A DNA stretch of 40,823 bases from Candidatus Omnitrophota bacterium (GCA_026387235.1 JAPLMD010000024.1:1-40823); one strand, 5' to 3'; shown: positions 23,395 through 31,517, numbered from the stretch's first letter. A program made the numbers and translations. The notes: a model not told the origin generated them from the sequence alone.

Positions 23395-24306
23395 TTATTT
23401 CAGCCGCGCTAAATACCTGAAAGCGCCCAGCGCTGCCTTTGCGCCGTCGCCGGCAGCTATCACGATCTGTTTTTCAGGCACGCTCGTGACGTCGCCAGCG
23501 GCAAATATCCCAGGCACGTTAGTCTCATTCGCGCAATTGACCTTTATTTCGCCTCTTTCATTTTTATCCAGGTCTTTCGCGAACCACGAATTAGGCATAA
23601 GGCCTATTTCTATAAACACGCCTTTTACTTCCAGGTATTCTTTTCTGCCCCGGGTGTCTATATTTATGCCTTTAACAAATTTTTCCCCGGTTATAGATTC
23701 TACCCTTGCATTGCGCAGGATCCTGACCTTCGGGCTATTCTTTATCTTCTCCTGCATGACAGAATCGCCTGTAAAATCATCTGTTATATTTATAAGGTAA
23801 ACTTTATTGGCGATATTCATCATCTGTATGGCTGCGTCCAAGGCTGAATTGCCCCCGCCTATCACCGCAACGTCCTTTCCCGCGAAAAGCGGGCCGTCGC
23901 ACGTAACGCAGTACGCGACGCCTTTATTCTTATACTCTTTTTCTCCGCTCACGCCTATTTCTTTTGCTTTCTTGCCGGTTGCGATTATTGCTGTTTTTGC
24001 TTCGTAACCCGCTTTTGTAGTCTTGATATAAATTACCTTGTCCTTCTTCTCCAATTCTATGACCTCTTCGTTTTCCTTCATCTGAATCCCGTATTTCTGC
24101 ATGTGTTCCTGGAGCTTCGCCACAAGTTCCGGTCCTGTCACAAACTGGTAACCCGGATAATTTTCCACATCAGAGCTCCACGCTGCCTGGCCTCCCACGT
24201 CTTTGGTAATCACCAGGAAATTCATTTTCTTGCGGGCGGCGTAAACGCTGGCAGTTATGCCGGCCGGTCCGGCTCCTATAATAATAAGATCCAGAACCAT
24301 TCTCAT
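23395..24306 (-). CDS. Thioredoxin-reductase-like disulfide reductase, AhpF-like (non-NADPH) type
   Basis: 303 residues with FAD motif IIGAGPAGITAS, active-site C133-x-x-C136 (YCVTCDG) and the second nucleotide-binding motif VIGGGNSALDAA. The HRRxxxR sequence that binds the NADPH 2'-phosphate is absent. VYLINITDDFTGDSVMQEKI stands there instead, resembling the NADH-linked C-terminal domain of AhpF or the ferredoxin-linked relatives in anaerobes. So NADPH use is unlikely. It overlaps the PNPOx-like gene by 4 bp and follows the ferredoxin-oxidoreductase genes. Compare the conventional TrxB at 36.4 kb. Confidence 0.88.
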   Translation of the reverse strand: MRMVLDLIIIGAGPAGITASVYAARKKMNFLVITKDVGGQAAWSSDVENYPGYQFVTGPELVAKLQEHMQKYGIQMKENEEVIELEKKDKVIYIKTTKAGYEAKTAIIATGKKAKEIGVSGEKEYKNKGVAYCVTCDGPLFAGKDVAVIGGGNSALDAAIQMMNIANKVYLINITDDFTGDSVMQEKIKNSPKVRILRNARVESITGEKFVKGINIDTRGRKEYLEVKGVFIEIGLMPNSWFAKDLDKNERGEIKVNCANETNVPGIFAAGDVTSVPEKQIVIAAGDGAKAALGAFRYLARLK

Positions 24307-24767
24307 GCCTTTCTTTTTATATGCCAGGGAATGAGGTCTATAACCTCGTCAACGTCTACCGCTATCAGGTACTCGGGCCCGGGCAGAAGCGCCTCAGGAT
24401 GAGTTGCATGGCCCTTTTCTCCCCGCACATTCTTTAAAAGCCTGTGCGATATCCTGCTCGTGATCTTATTTTCCCATAATTTTAATATGCGCTCATTGAC
24501 CTTATTCTTCGGCACTATCTTCGCCTTTCCTTTAAGGCAATATCCCGTGAATTTATGCTCGTCAACAGCGGTTATGCTTATGGCCGGATTATTTTTAAGA
24601 TTTTCATATGTCCCTGCCATGTAAAGGTCCAGAAGATAGGCCTTGCCGGATTCATCTATCTCCACTATGCCTTTACATGAATTATGCGGGTACCCTTTTT
24701 TATCGATGGTGGATATTATCGCGAAATGCTGGTTATGAAAAAATTGAACAATATCAGGCTTTATCAT
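24303..24767 (-). CDS. Pyridoxamine 5'-phosphate oxidase-family flavin-binding protein
   Basis: 154 residues from ATG 24767 (MIKPDIVQFF), which overlaps the korB stop by 14 bp. The split-barrel fold typical of the family is shown by AIISTIDKKGYPHNS near residue 17 and by AGTYENLKNNPAISITAVDE. There is no PdxH-specific signature, so it is one of the general FMN- or F420-binding proteins. It may be a redox protein in the ferredoxin-linked operon. The longer frame to 24815 is inside korB and is rejected. Confidence 0.8.
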   Translation of the reverse strand: MIKPDIVQFFHNQHFAIISTIDKKGYPHNSCKGIVEIDESGKAYLLDLYMAGTYENLKNNPAISITAVDEHKFTGYCLKGKAKIVPKNKVNERILKLWENKITSRISHRLLKNVRGEKGHATHPEALLPGPEYLIAVDVDEVIDLIPWHIKRKA

Positions 24768-25533
24768 TTGACGGTCTCTTTTTATAAAATACCCCGAGTG
24801 GTATTTTGGAATCAATATTATAATCCCATTCCCTTATTTTTTCCATGGCTTGCTTGTAGTCTCCCGGGTCGTGGTCTTTTAATTCATAGACCCTTTTATT
24901 ATAATAATCGTACATATTGAAAAACGTGACGCACACCTGAAGAACATCCACCAGGCTGAAACCTTCATGCGCAAGCGCTTCTTTGAATATCTTTTTGAGA
25001 AATTCTATACCGTGCGAATAACCTCTCGCTATAAAACCCGCCTTGCCGGCCATCATCAGTTCAAGCGGATTTATAGGCAGTTCTTTGGTGCCGGCCGGCG
25101 TGGAGCGGCCCTTGAAGCCTAAAGGCGACGTGGGCGTATACTGCCCCGTGGTAAGCCCGTAGACCCTGTTATTATGGATTATAATATTTATATCGATGCC
25201 TCTTTTTGCCGCGAATATCAGATGTTCCAGGCCTTCTCCGTAAGTATCGCCGTCGCCTGCAAAACCTATCACCTTCAGTTTTGGATTCGCAATCTTTATA
25301 GCCTCGCACACAGGCACCACCCGACCGTGCAGGGAATAGAAGCTGTTCACATTAAGATAATCGGCTATTTTCGCGTGGCAGCCTATGCCGGAAACAATTA
25401 CTATATTTTCGGCCGGCAGGCCCTCTTCGATCAATTCGCCCAATACCGCCTTTATTGAATTCAGTATCGCAAAATTCCCGCATCCCGGGCACCACGTATT
25501 CTTCGCGTATGTGGCTAAATTAACATTTTTCAT
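24754..25533 (-). CDS. 2-oxoacid:ferredoxin oxidoreductase, beta subunit (TPP-binding)
   Basis: 259 residues. C15-x-x-C18 (WCPGCGNF) supplies cluster ligands. The thiamine diphosphate site reads GFAGDGDTYGEGLEHL, followed by HNNRVYGLTTGQYTPTS. With the alpha/gamma fusion two bases away it makes the enzyme that converts a 2-oxoacid plus CoA to acyl-CoA, CO2 and reduced ferredoxin. Whether the substrate is 2-oxoglutarate, pyruvate or a branched-chain acid cannot be told. A KorB-like size and motif pattern favour 2-oxoglutarate or isovalerate types. Confidence 0.93.
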   Translation of the reverse strand: MKNVNLATYAKNTWCPGCGNFAILNSIKAVLGELIEEGLPAENIVIVSGIGCHAKIADYLNVNSFYSLHGRVVPVCEAIKIANPKLKVIGFAGDGDTYGEGLEHLIFAAKRGIDINIIIHNNRVYGLTTGQYTPTSPLGFKGRSTPAGTKELPINPLELMMAGKAGFIARGYSHGIEFLKKIFKEALAHEGFSLVDVLQVCVTFFNMYDYYNKRVYELKDHDPGDYKQAMEKIREWDYNIDSKIPLGVFYKKRPSNDKA

Positions 25534-25535
25534 CG

Positions 25536-27194
25536 TCAGCCCTGTAAACTTACCTGCAGTTTTTGCTCCAGCTCGTCCAGCGAGAACGGCCTTCCGTCGT
25601 ATTTTAATATTCTTTCATCCGCATTTATGCCATAACATTTAACAAAATCTGCCAGTTGTCCCGTAGCATTATTCTCAACGCATATTATCTTTTTGACTCC
25701 CCTTAGCGCTTCTTTGAATTGTTTCAAAGGAAACGGCGAAAACACGATCGGCTGCACGACTCTTAAGCCGAGTTTCTCGCCAGCCTCAACGCATACCCCT
25801 TTATTGGACCCCCAGAATAAAAGAGCGGTCGGCGAATCTTTACTGCCGTAAATTTTTACAGTTTCATATTGTTCCAATTCTTCGAGGAGATAACCGGCCT
25901 TGCGGAGCCTTTTATCCTGCATCATAACAGTCAGGTCTTTATCCTCGGTAGTCACGCCGAATTCGTCATGTTCATAACTGTTGACTTTTACGATAGCGCC
26001 TTTATCGGAAGGAAACGCGAGAGGAGAAATCCCGTTTTTAGTATTTTGATATCTTTTATATTCGCTCTTTTTATCCCACAACAAAGGTCCGCGGCTGTCT
26101 ATTTTTCCGGCCAAATCCTCATCAAAACTATATGTCCCTTCATTCAAGGTCTTGTCGCAGAGAATAATCGCGGGTATCTGATATTTCCACGCCATGTTTA
26201 AAGAAACAGCTGACCAGTAATAAGCCTCTTCCGCGTCCCCGGGCGCCGCTACAAAACGGCTGAATTCCCCCTGGCCTGCGCTCAAAGCAAAATTTAATTC
26301 TGTCTGGCCCGTATAAGTAGGAAGGCCTGTGCTTGGGCCCGGCCTTTGGCCAAGTAATACTACCACAGGCAGCTCTGCCATCCCGCTGAAACTCAGCCCT
26401 TCTGTCATCAGGCAAAACCCTCCGCCAGACGTCCCCACCGCAACCCTTTCGCCGGCGTATGAAAAACCCATTGCCATGAGCATCACCGCTATCTCATTTT
26501 CAGGGTGAATCACTTTTAACGAAAACTCTTCCGCAGCCCCTGCCAAAAAATGCAGCACCCCGGAACTGGGCGTCATAGGATAAGCAATGTACGTCTTCAT
26601 CCCCCCTTTAATAAGGCCCCGGCCTATTGCCTCGCTTCCCGTGACCAGAGGCAATATTTTTTGTTTCAATTTTTCTATTTTAATAAGCTCTTTTGCTTCG
26701 CTGAACCCGCGGAATGCCACTTTAAGATTTAAATCTATTTCCCTGGACATATCTTTTCTAAAAACATTTTCCATCGCGTCTTTATCTACGCCGATAGCCC
26801 TGCACATCGCTCCTATGATGCAGGAATTGCGCATCAAGTCAAGGCCGCCTGTCTCTTTTATTATAGCGCCGACCGGAATGCCTGTTCCTTTATCCGACTT
26901 GACTGAATTTGAATCGTAGATGATGATGGATTTATCGCTTAGCCTGGATTTGTGAAAATCAATGCTGTCCTGGTTTAACGCGAGGAGTATATCTACCGCA
27001 TCCTTGTGAGCGGCTATTTTATCTCCGGAGCATCTTATTATTGAAAAGGTATGCCCGCCTCTTATTACAGAAGGATAATCTCTGTAGATATAAACGCGGT
27101 ATCCAAGCGAGGCCAGAATGTCTCCGATAATCAGGCTTGATTTATCGATACCATCCCCTGCTCTTCCGGCGATAAGTATTGAAAGGTTGTCCAT
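25536..27194 (-). CDS. 2-oxoacid:ferredoxin oxidoreductase, fused gamma-alpha subunit
   Basis: 552 residues. Residues 1-190 are the gamma domain (AGRAGDGIDKSSLIIGDIL, YPSVIRGGHTF). Residues 195-552 are the alpha domain (GSEAIGRGLIKGG, YPMTPSSGVLHFLA, GTSGGGFCLMTEGLSFSG, GQRPGPSTGLPTYTGQ). The gamma-alpha fusion with a separate beta subunit is the KorAB layout. It generates the low-potential ferredoxin that likely feeds the neighbouring reductases. No delta (8-Fe ferredoxin) subunit gene is adjacent. The beta gene follows after two bases. Confidence 0.93.
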   Translation of the reverse strand: MDNLSILIAGRAGDGIDKSSLIIGDILASLGYRVYIYRDYPSVIRGGHTFSIIRCSGDKIAAHKDAVDILLALNQDSIDFHKSRLSDKSIIIYDSNSVKSDKGTGIPVGAIIKETGGLDLMRNSCIIGAMCRAIGVDKDAMENVFRKDMSREIDLNLKVAFRGFSEAKELIKIEKLKQKILPLVTGSEAIGRGLIKGGMKTYIAYPMTPSSGVLHFLAGAAEEFSLKVIHPENEIAVMLMAMGFSYAGERVAVGTSGGGFCLMTEGLSFSGMAELPVVVLLGQRPGPSTGLPTYTGQTELNFALSAGQGEFSRFVAAPGDAEEAYYWSAVSLNMAWKYQIPAIILCDKTLNEGTYSFDEDLAGKIDSRGPLLWDKKSEYKRYQNTKNGISPLAFPSDKGAIVKVNSYEHDEFGVTTEDKDLTVMMQDKRLRKAGYLLEELEQYETVKIYGSKDSPTALLFWGSNKGVCVEAGEKLGLRVVQPIVFSPFPLKQFKEALRGVKKIICVENNATGQLADFVKCYGINADERILKYDGRPFSLDELEQKLQVSLQG

Positions 27195-27205
27195 AAATCC
27201 GGCTT

Positions 27206-27601
27206 TTATTCCACTGCTATTTCTTTAGAGCTCTGCCAAAGGCCGTGTATGTTGCAATAAGAGGAGGCCAAAATCGCGCCGGACTTTTCTGTTTTAAATT
27301 TAAGATTTACTTCCGGGGCAGTGTAAACAGTGCTTGTATCCGGCCCCTGGGCTGACTCTCCGTGCGACGTAAACTCAAACTTCCCTATCTGGCATGGAAA
27401 TTTCTCTCCGTTCGGTAAAAAATAAATCTCGATCCAGCGTATATGATGGGCTGTGGTATTCGGATGGGCAATTTCTTTTCCAACGCTTGCTTTAACAGTA
27501 ACCGCTTCGCCTTTTTTTATCTTTTCAGGCGCATCTATAACAGGCGCGTGTTTTTCCTTTTTCCAATCAGCGCTCTGCAATAAATCTTTTAATTCTGCCA
27601 T
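27206..27601 (-). CDS. sor: Superoxide reductase (neelaredoxin, class II)
   Basis: 131 residues from ATG 27601, which has AGGAGG just upstream. A longer start 39 bp earlier overlaps the rubredoxin gene and is not used. The 1Fe catalytic centre ligands are all visible: EKH with the first His near residue 18, HPNTTAHH with two more, and YCNIHG with the Cys and last His near the C-terminus. The glutamate in GKE is the usual sixth ligand. There is no N-terminal desulforedoxin domain. It reduces superoxide to H2O2 in the cytoplasm, with rubredoxin from the adjacent gene as donor. Confidence 0.95.
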   Translation of the reverse strand: MAELKDLLQSADWKKEKHAPVIDAPEKIKKGEAVTVKASVGKEIAHPNTTAHHIRWIEIYFLPNGEKFPCQIGKFEFTSHGESAQGPDTSTVYTAPEVNLKFKTEKSGAILASSYCNIHGLWQSSKEIAVE

Positions 27602-27626
27602 AACCGCCTCCTTGCTGCTTATTGAA

Positions 27627-27764
27627 TCATAATTCTTCAAACTGGTCTTTACCTACTCCGCACTCAGGACACACCCAATCCTCCGGCAGATCCTGGAACG
27701 CCACGTTGTTATTCTCCTCAGGGTCATATATGTAACCGCATACAATACACCTGTATTTTTTCAT
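27627..27764 (-). CDS. rub: Rubredoxin (45 aa)
   Basis: A 45-residue protein too short for the usual cut-off but unmistakable: [14 protein letters not shown] at the start and [17 protein letters not shown] at the end, with iron ligands C6, C9, C32 and C35. The loop between the two knuckles is a little shorter than in standard rubredoxins of 52-54 residues. GGAGGTGC lies seven bases before the ATG. It is placed 25 bp before the superoxide reductase gene and should be its electron donor. Confidence 0.93.
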   Translation of the reverse strand: MKKYRCIVCGYIYDPEENNNVAFQDLPEDWVCPECGVGKDQFEEL

Positions 27765-27793
27765 ATGCACCTCCGATTTTTACGAAGCAAAGA

Positions 27794-29287
27794 TCATCCC
27801 GACAAACACCGGGAAATCAACGCTTCCATCTCCGCGCTCTCGCCCTTACCTACCTTTATCAGGTAAGACGCAATGCTCAGATTTGCCCTTATTTTGAAAA
27901 GCTTAACCTGCGCCATAAAATCTAAAAATATATTATCTGACTCTTTGATATAAGTGTCAATAAAATCTGCTTCCATGCAATATTTGAGAATCTCGGGATG
28001 CGCGTAAAACTGATTTTGGAACTGCGATATGAAATACCCCACGTCAAACGAACGCGGAAATAAAATGGCGCTGCCGAAATCTATCGCTGAAATAAAAAGC
28101 GTGGTTATATCGTGCTGCCTGTCCTGGCCTATTATGATATTCTTCGGATGGTAATCCCCGTGATTCAATATAAATAACTCCCTGCGTTTTAAATATATCT
28201 CCTCTTCCTGCTCTTTTACGTAATTTATAACCGGTTCGATTTTTTTCAGATACGGGCTTTTTGACCTCGTAAAAGAATCCAGATATGAATCAAACCTTTT
28301 GCGCTCTTTCTTTATGACGCTTTCCGCGTCGCCTTCTCTTATGCCTTTATTATGAAACCTTGCCAGCCACCCGGCCGCCAGCTTAAAATAATCAATCCCT
28401 ATTTTTTTATCAACGTGCGTCAGTAAATCAAAAAGATTCTTACCTCTCTGTCCGCTCTCAATAATAAGCCTTTCTTTATCATTGACGTCTATTATGCCGG
28501 GCACTCTGAATTGCCCTTCCCCGAATCCATTCTTGTATAAAAACGCGATTATGCCGGAAGAAGACTTCGCGGCAGCCCATTTTTTATCGTCTGTTATATT
28601 TTTCAGTATAATCCTGTTCCTGGACTCGTCGTAGCCCTTAGTGCCGATAGTGATCTCCGTGACCACGATATTGGTTCCTGACTTCGGGATTTCTTTAAAA
28701 AACGGCTTGCATCTTGATTTTTTAATTTCCGCCACCACGTCCTGCATATTTAAAATCGGATGGTCGAACTGCGTGGGGTATGCCCCTGCCATGCCTTCAG
28801 CGTGGACGTCGCTTCCGCTGATAGCCGTAAACTTATATTTATGCCAGGTCTTCAGGCCGAGGTAATTTTCTTTCGGAGACTGATTCGTGCTGAATATCTC
28901 TATTGCGTCCAACATAGGATTTAATAATTTCTTCTCGTCCGGGATATTCCCGTTTCTGAAAGGATGCGCCCATACCAGCGCTGCTTCCGGAAAATTTTCC
29001 CTTAAATCTTTTAAACTTATTTTTTCTCCGATTGTAACTTCCGGGCCGAATACAAGGATGTGGCCAAAATCCGTTTCCACCTCCTGGCCAGCCATTATCA
29101 GAAAACTTTCTTCCAGTTCCGCCTCTACTCTCAAGGCATTTATCTCGTCCTCTCTCCAGAGATAATGGTGCTCAGTAATAATGACACCCTGCAGTTCTTT
29201 TTGCTTTACCTGCCTGGCAAGGGCTGTGGGGCCTATCTGGCTGCACTTGGAATATTTTGATGTATGGCAATGCATTTCTAACAGCAT
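27794..29287 (-). CDS. PHP-domain / aminoglycoside-phosphotransferase-like kinase fusion
   Basis: 497 residues. The N-terminal 190 residues are a PHP metal-dependent phosphoesterase domain with H6-x-H8, ITEHH at 37-41, Glu69, WAHPF at 106-110 and GSDVH at 158-162. The C-terminal 260 residues are an APH/choline-kinase-like fold with a catalytic loop HGDYHPKN at 376-383, a metal-binding AIDFG at 401-405 and a candidate ATP lysine in RIILKN near residue 229. The protein therefore joins a phosphoesterase and a kinase. The substrate is unknown, but a sugar, nucleoside or polyol is plausible. There is no signal peptide. A leaderless-type promoter precedes it. Confidence 0.85.
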   Translation of the reverse strand: MLLEMHCHTSKYSKCSQIGPTALARQVKQKELQGVIITEHHYLWREDEINALRVEAELEESFLIMAGQEVETDFGHILVFGPEVTIGEKISLKDLRENFPEAALVWAHPFRNGNIPDEKKLLNPMLDAIEIFSTNQSPKENYLGLKTWHKYKFTAISGSDVHAEGMAGAYPTQFDHPILNMQDVVAEIKKSRCKPFFKEIPKSGTNIVVTEITIGTKGYDESRNRIILKNITDDKKWAAAKSSSGIIAFLYKNGFGEGQFRVPGIIDVNDKERLIIESGQRGKNLFDLLTHVDKKIGIDYFKLAAGWLARFHNKGIREGDAESVIKKERKRFDSYLDSFTRSKSPYLKKIEPVINYVKEQEEEIYLKRRELFILNHGDYHPKNIIIGQDRQHDITTLFISAIDFGSAILFPRSFDVGYFISQFQNQFYAHPEILKYCMEADFIDTYIKESDNIFLDFMAQVKLFKIRANLSIASYLIKVGKGESAEMEALISRCLSG

Positions 29288-29293
29288 GAATAT

Positions 29294-29322
29294 ATAATAC
29301 CTTTCTATCGCCCTAAAGACAA
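29294..29322 (-). promoter_or_regulatory. Promoter of the PHP-kinase gene, leaderless geometry
   Basis: On the minus strand TTGTCT (29317-29322), 17-bp spacer, TATTAT (29294-29299), then six bases to the ATG at 29287. There is no ribosome binding site near the start. Confidence 0.55.
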
Positions 29323-29337
29323 CATTAAATTCTGGGC

Positions 29338-29374
29338 AAAAAAATCAGGCCCGGATCTTTACGATACCGGGCCT
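29338..29374 (-). terminator. Rho-independent terminator of the cold-shock gene
   Basis: AGGCCCGG (29347-29354) pairs with CCGGGCCT (29367-29374) across a short loop that has a further ATC/GAT pair. On the minus strand the stem is followed by a seven-T run (29338-29344). It lies 16 bp after the csp stop. Confidence 0.88.
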
Positions 29375-29390
29375 CATATTTTCCGTTGAG

Positions 29391-29591
29391 TTATACTTTT
29401 ACTACGTTTACAGCTTGTTCGCCCTTAGGACCATTCTGTATTTCGAATTCCACTTCCTGGCCTTCTTCTAAAGACTTGTAGCCTTCCCCCTGTATAACGC
29501 TGTGATGTACGAATACATCCTTACCGTTCTCAGGTGTAATAAATCCATAACCTTTCTGGTTATTGAACCACTTTACTTTTCCTCTTGCCAT
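29391..29591 (-). CDS. csp: Cold-shock domain protein (CspA family)
   Basis: A 66-residue RNA/DNA-binding OB-fold protein that melts RNA secondary structure. RNP1 reads GYGFITPE (residues 14-21) and RNP2 VFVHHS (26-31). The ribosome binding site is GGGGGT seven bases before the ATG. It has a proximal extended -10, an upstream strong promoter and an intervening terminator-like hairpin. Confidence 0.95.
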   Translation of the reverse strand: MARGKVKWFNNQKGYGFITPENGKDVFVHHSVIQGEGYKSLEEGQEVEFEIQNGPKGEQAVNVVKV

Positions 29592-29615
29592 TAATCGCTA
29601 CCCCCTTTCATTAAA

Positions 29616-29624
29616 ATTATAGCA
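29616..29624 (-). promoter_or_regulatory. Proximal extended -10 promoter of csp
   Basis: TGCTATAAT on the minus strand, about 24 bases before the csp start. There is no good -35. Confidence 0.5.
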
Positions 29625-29635
29625 AATAATGGCAG

Positions 29636-29676
29636 AAACAAAAACGCCGCAAGGTTAGTACTCTTTACCTTACGGC
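29636..29676 (-). terminator. Terminator-like hairpin in the csp leader region
   Basis: GCCGTAAGGT and ACCTTGCGGC (plus-strand 29667-29676 and 29646-29655) form a 10-bp stem with one G-U pair and an 11-base loop, followed on the minus strand by GTTTTTGTTT. It lies between the distal promoter and csp, and also after the TPR gene. Confidence 0.7.
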
Positions 29677-29715
29677 TCCAGACATCTAATCCCTTATTTA
29701 CTACTAAATAACCTG
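29636..29715 (-). ncRNA. Candidate small RNA or attenuated leader upstream of csp
   Basis: A strong promoter (29722-29750) and a terminator-like hairpin (29636-29676) bracket about 80 bases with no reading frame. A transcript of this size could be a free small RNA or the terminated part of a long csp leader. No known RNA family is recognised. Confidence 0.4.
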
Positions 29716-29721
29716 GTAAAT

Positions 29722-29750
29722 ATTGTATGATTTTTACCCTTTTTTGTCAA
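29722..29750 (-). promoter_or_regulatory. Near-consensus sigma-70 promoter upstream of csp
   Basis: TTGACA (29745-29750), exactly 17 bp, TACAAT (29722-29727) on the minus strand, starting 17 bases after the TPR gene stop. Confidence 0.8.
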
Positions 29751-29767
29751 CAACTATTTTTATATCG

Positions 29768-31030
29768 CTATTGCTTCAGCCCTTTTGCGGCTTTTTCTAT
29801 GTTTTGAAATTCTTCACGCATACCCGGTTCATCCGGCGCCAGCGCCATGGCCTCCTGGATGTATTTATAAGCCTCTTTAAACCTTTTCTTCTTATATAAA
29901 AGCTCTGCTTTCGTGCTCAGGATCAGGCCGTTATTCGGATCTAACAAGATGGCCTTATCGATCATGATCAACCCTTTTTCAATATTTTTCCCTGTCTCAT
30001 AATACGAATACGCCTGATTATTATAAGCCGCTGCCAGAAGTTTTATTGTATCTTTATCATTGGCGCCGTTCTGAAACGCATATTCAAGTTTTTCTATGCC
30101 TTTATCATATTCATCCATGGCTAAAAATATATTTCCCATGGAATACGCCACTTTCAGGTTCCTGGGATCCAGCTTATGCGCTTTATTAAGCCATACAAGA
30201 GAATCTTCGAAATATGCCTTCTTATTAGTTTTAAATCCAAGATACAGATAAGTATTGGCTATGGATATATAAGTAGGGATGTAATTCTGATTTAATTCCA
30301 GGGCCTTATGAAAAGCCCCCATTATAGCAGATAAATTATTTTCCATATCATCGTGGGACAAATCTCTTATAGCTGTCCCCAATGCCCTGTGAGGCAAATG
30401 GTTACCCGGATTAACTTTTACGGATTCCCTAAAAAGCTCTATGATATCATTTTTATTCTTAATCTTATCAAAACAAGAGACGTATATTTCATAATAGAAA
30501 TCCATTTCTTTATCGAGCCCGCTCAATATTTTAAGTTCCAGGGCAGCTTCTTTATACCGGCCTTTTAAAATATAACATCTCAATAAATTCATGTGACTAT
30601 TGATATTTTTGGGATTAAATTTCAGAGATTTAAGCGCAGGTTTTTTGACTTCATCCACCTTGTCAAGGTTAAGGTATTCCCTGGCGAGATTTCCATAAAC
30701 TATGTCCCATTCGCTTTTTTCCGGAGTATATCTTATTTCCGATTTTAACGCCTCTAAAGCTTTATCATACGAGCCGGCGTAATCATAGATAAATGCCAGG
30801 GCGGCATAATTGGCTTCGTTTGTCGGATTTTTCTGAATCTCGGTTTGAATTTTATCCGCGGCTTCGTCTGCTTTGCCGGAATCCGCTCTCCCTGATAAAA
30901 ACTCTTCCATCAGAGACATGTCCAAAGGAGGTTTTTCCGCCAAGGCAGGAATGCCCATGCGGGCAGATGAACACGCGGCTATAAATATAATAGCTGCTAT
31001 AATAGCCTTATCTATTCTGATTATGCTCAT
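29768..31030 (-). CDS. TPR-repeat lipoprotein
   Basis: 420 residues. The N-terminus is a signal with a lipobox-like I17-A-A-C20, so it is probably anchored in a membrane facing the periplasm. The rest is about nine tetratricopeptide repeats, for example ANYAALAFIYDYAGSYDKALEAL, PTYISIANTYLYLG, and YSMGNIFLAMDEYDKGIEKLEYA. These build a protein-protein interaction scaffold. No enzyme domain is visible and the partner is unknown. It is a single-gene unit with its own promoter. Confidence 0.8.
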   Translation of the reverse strand: MSIIRIDKAIIAAIIFIAACSSARMGIPALAEKPPLDMSLMEEFLSGRADSGKADEAADKIQTEIQKNPTNEANYAALAFIYDYAGSYDKALEALKSEIRYTPEKSEWDIVYGNLAREYLNLDKVDEVKKPALKSLKFNPKNINSHMNLLRCYILKGRYKEAALELKILSGLDKEMDFYYEIYVSCFDKIKNKNDIIELFRESVKVNPGNHLPHRALGTAIRDLSHDDMENNLSAIMGAFHKALELNQNYIPTYISIANTYLYLGFKTNKKAYFEDSLVWLNKAHKLDPRNLKVAYSMGNIFLAMDEYDKGIEKLEYAFQNGANDKDTIKLLAAAYNNQAYSYYETGKNIEKGLIMIDKAILLDPNNGLILSTKAELLYKKKRFKEAYKYIQEAMALAPDEPGMREEFQNIEKAAKGLKQ

Positions 31031-31045
31031 ATATTACCGCCATAA

Positions 31046-31073
31046 AATATAGCATATTTTTATATTTAATCAA
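31046..31073 (-). promoter_or_regulatory. Promoter of the TPR lipoprotein gene
   Basis: TTGATT (31068-31073), 16-bp spacer, TATATT (31046-31051) on the minus strand. GGCGG lies before the start. The -35 overlaps the stop of the preceding gene. Confidence 0.5.
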
Positions 31074-31489
31074 GCATCAGGTCCGTTTGCGGGAATTCTG
31101 CGCAGTTCTTTCTTTTCGGAACGTATTTTTTTATACCTGAGCATTTTTTCTTTGGCCCTGCGGGAACGTTTTCGTTTCTGGCGCCTTATTTTCTCTATTT
31201 CCTTCTGCGCCTGGGCCTTTCTGCCCAGAACGAGTGATTCAATTTTATTAACGAGTATCCTCCTGGCAAAAAACCGGTTCAAAACTTGAGAACGTTCTTC
31301 CTGGCATTTGACTTCGATGCCGGTAGGTTTGTGTTTGAGATAAACGCACGAAGAAGTCTTGTTGACCTTTTGTCCGCCCTTCTTGCTCGAGTGTATGAAT
31401 TTCTCTTCCAGGTCAGCCTCTTTTATGCCCAATGAATCCATTTTTATTTTTAAGGCCTCTTCTTTGTCTCTGCTTACACTAAAATTCAT
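31070..31489 (-). CDS. Release-factor-like ribosome rescue protein (ArfB/RF-1 domain)
   Basis: 139 residues. The peptidyl-tRNA hydrolysis domain has the GGQ motif at residues 38-40 (SSKKGGQKVNKTSS). No stop-codon recognition domain is present. The C-terminal 45 residues are very basic (RRQKRKRSRRAKEKMLRYKK), matching the tail that enters the empty mRNA channel in ArfB (YaeJ). It should release stalled ribosomes without a stop codon. The basic tail is longer than in ArfB, and the related PrfH-type or mitochondrial C12orf65-like proteins are alternatives. Confidence 0.85.
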   Translation of the reverse strand: MNFSVSRDKEEALKIKMDSLGIKEADLEEKFIHSSKKGGQKVNKTSSCVYLKHKPTGIEVKCQEERSQVLNRFFARRILVNKIESLVLGRKAQAQKEIEKIRRQKRKRSRRAKEKMLRYKKIRSEKKELRRIPANGPDA

Positions 31490-31517
31490 ATCAACTCCTG
31501 CTGAATTTGCAAAACTA

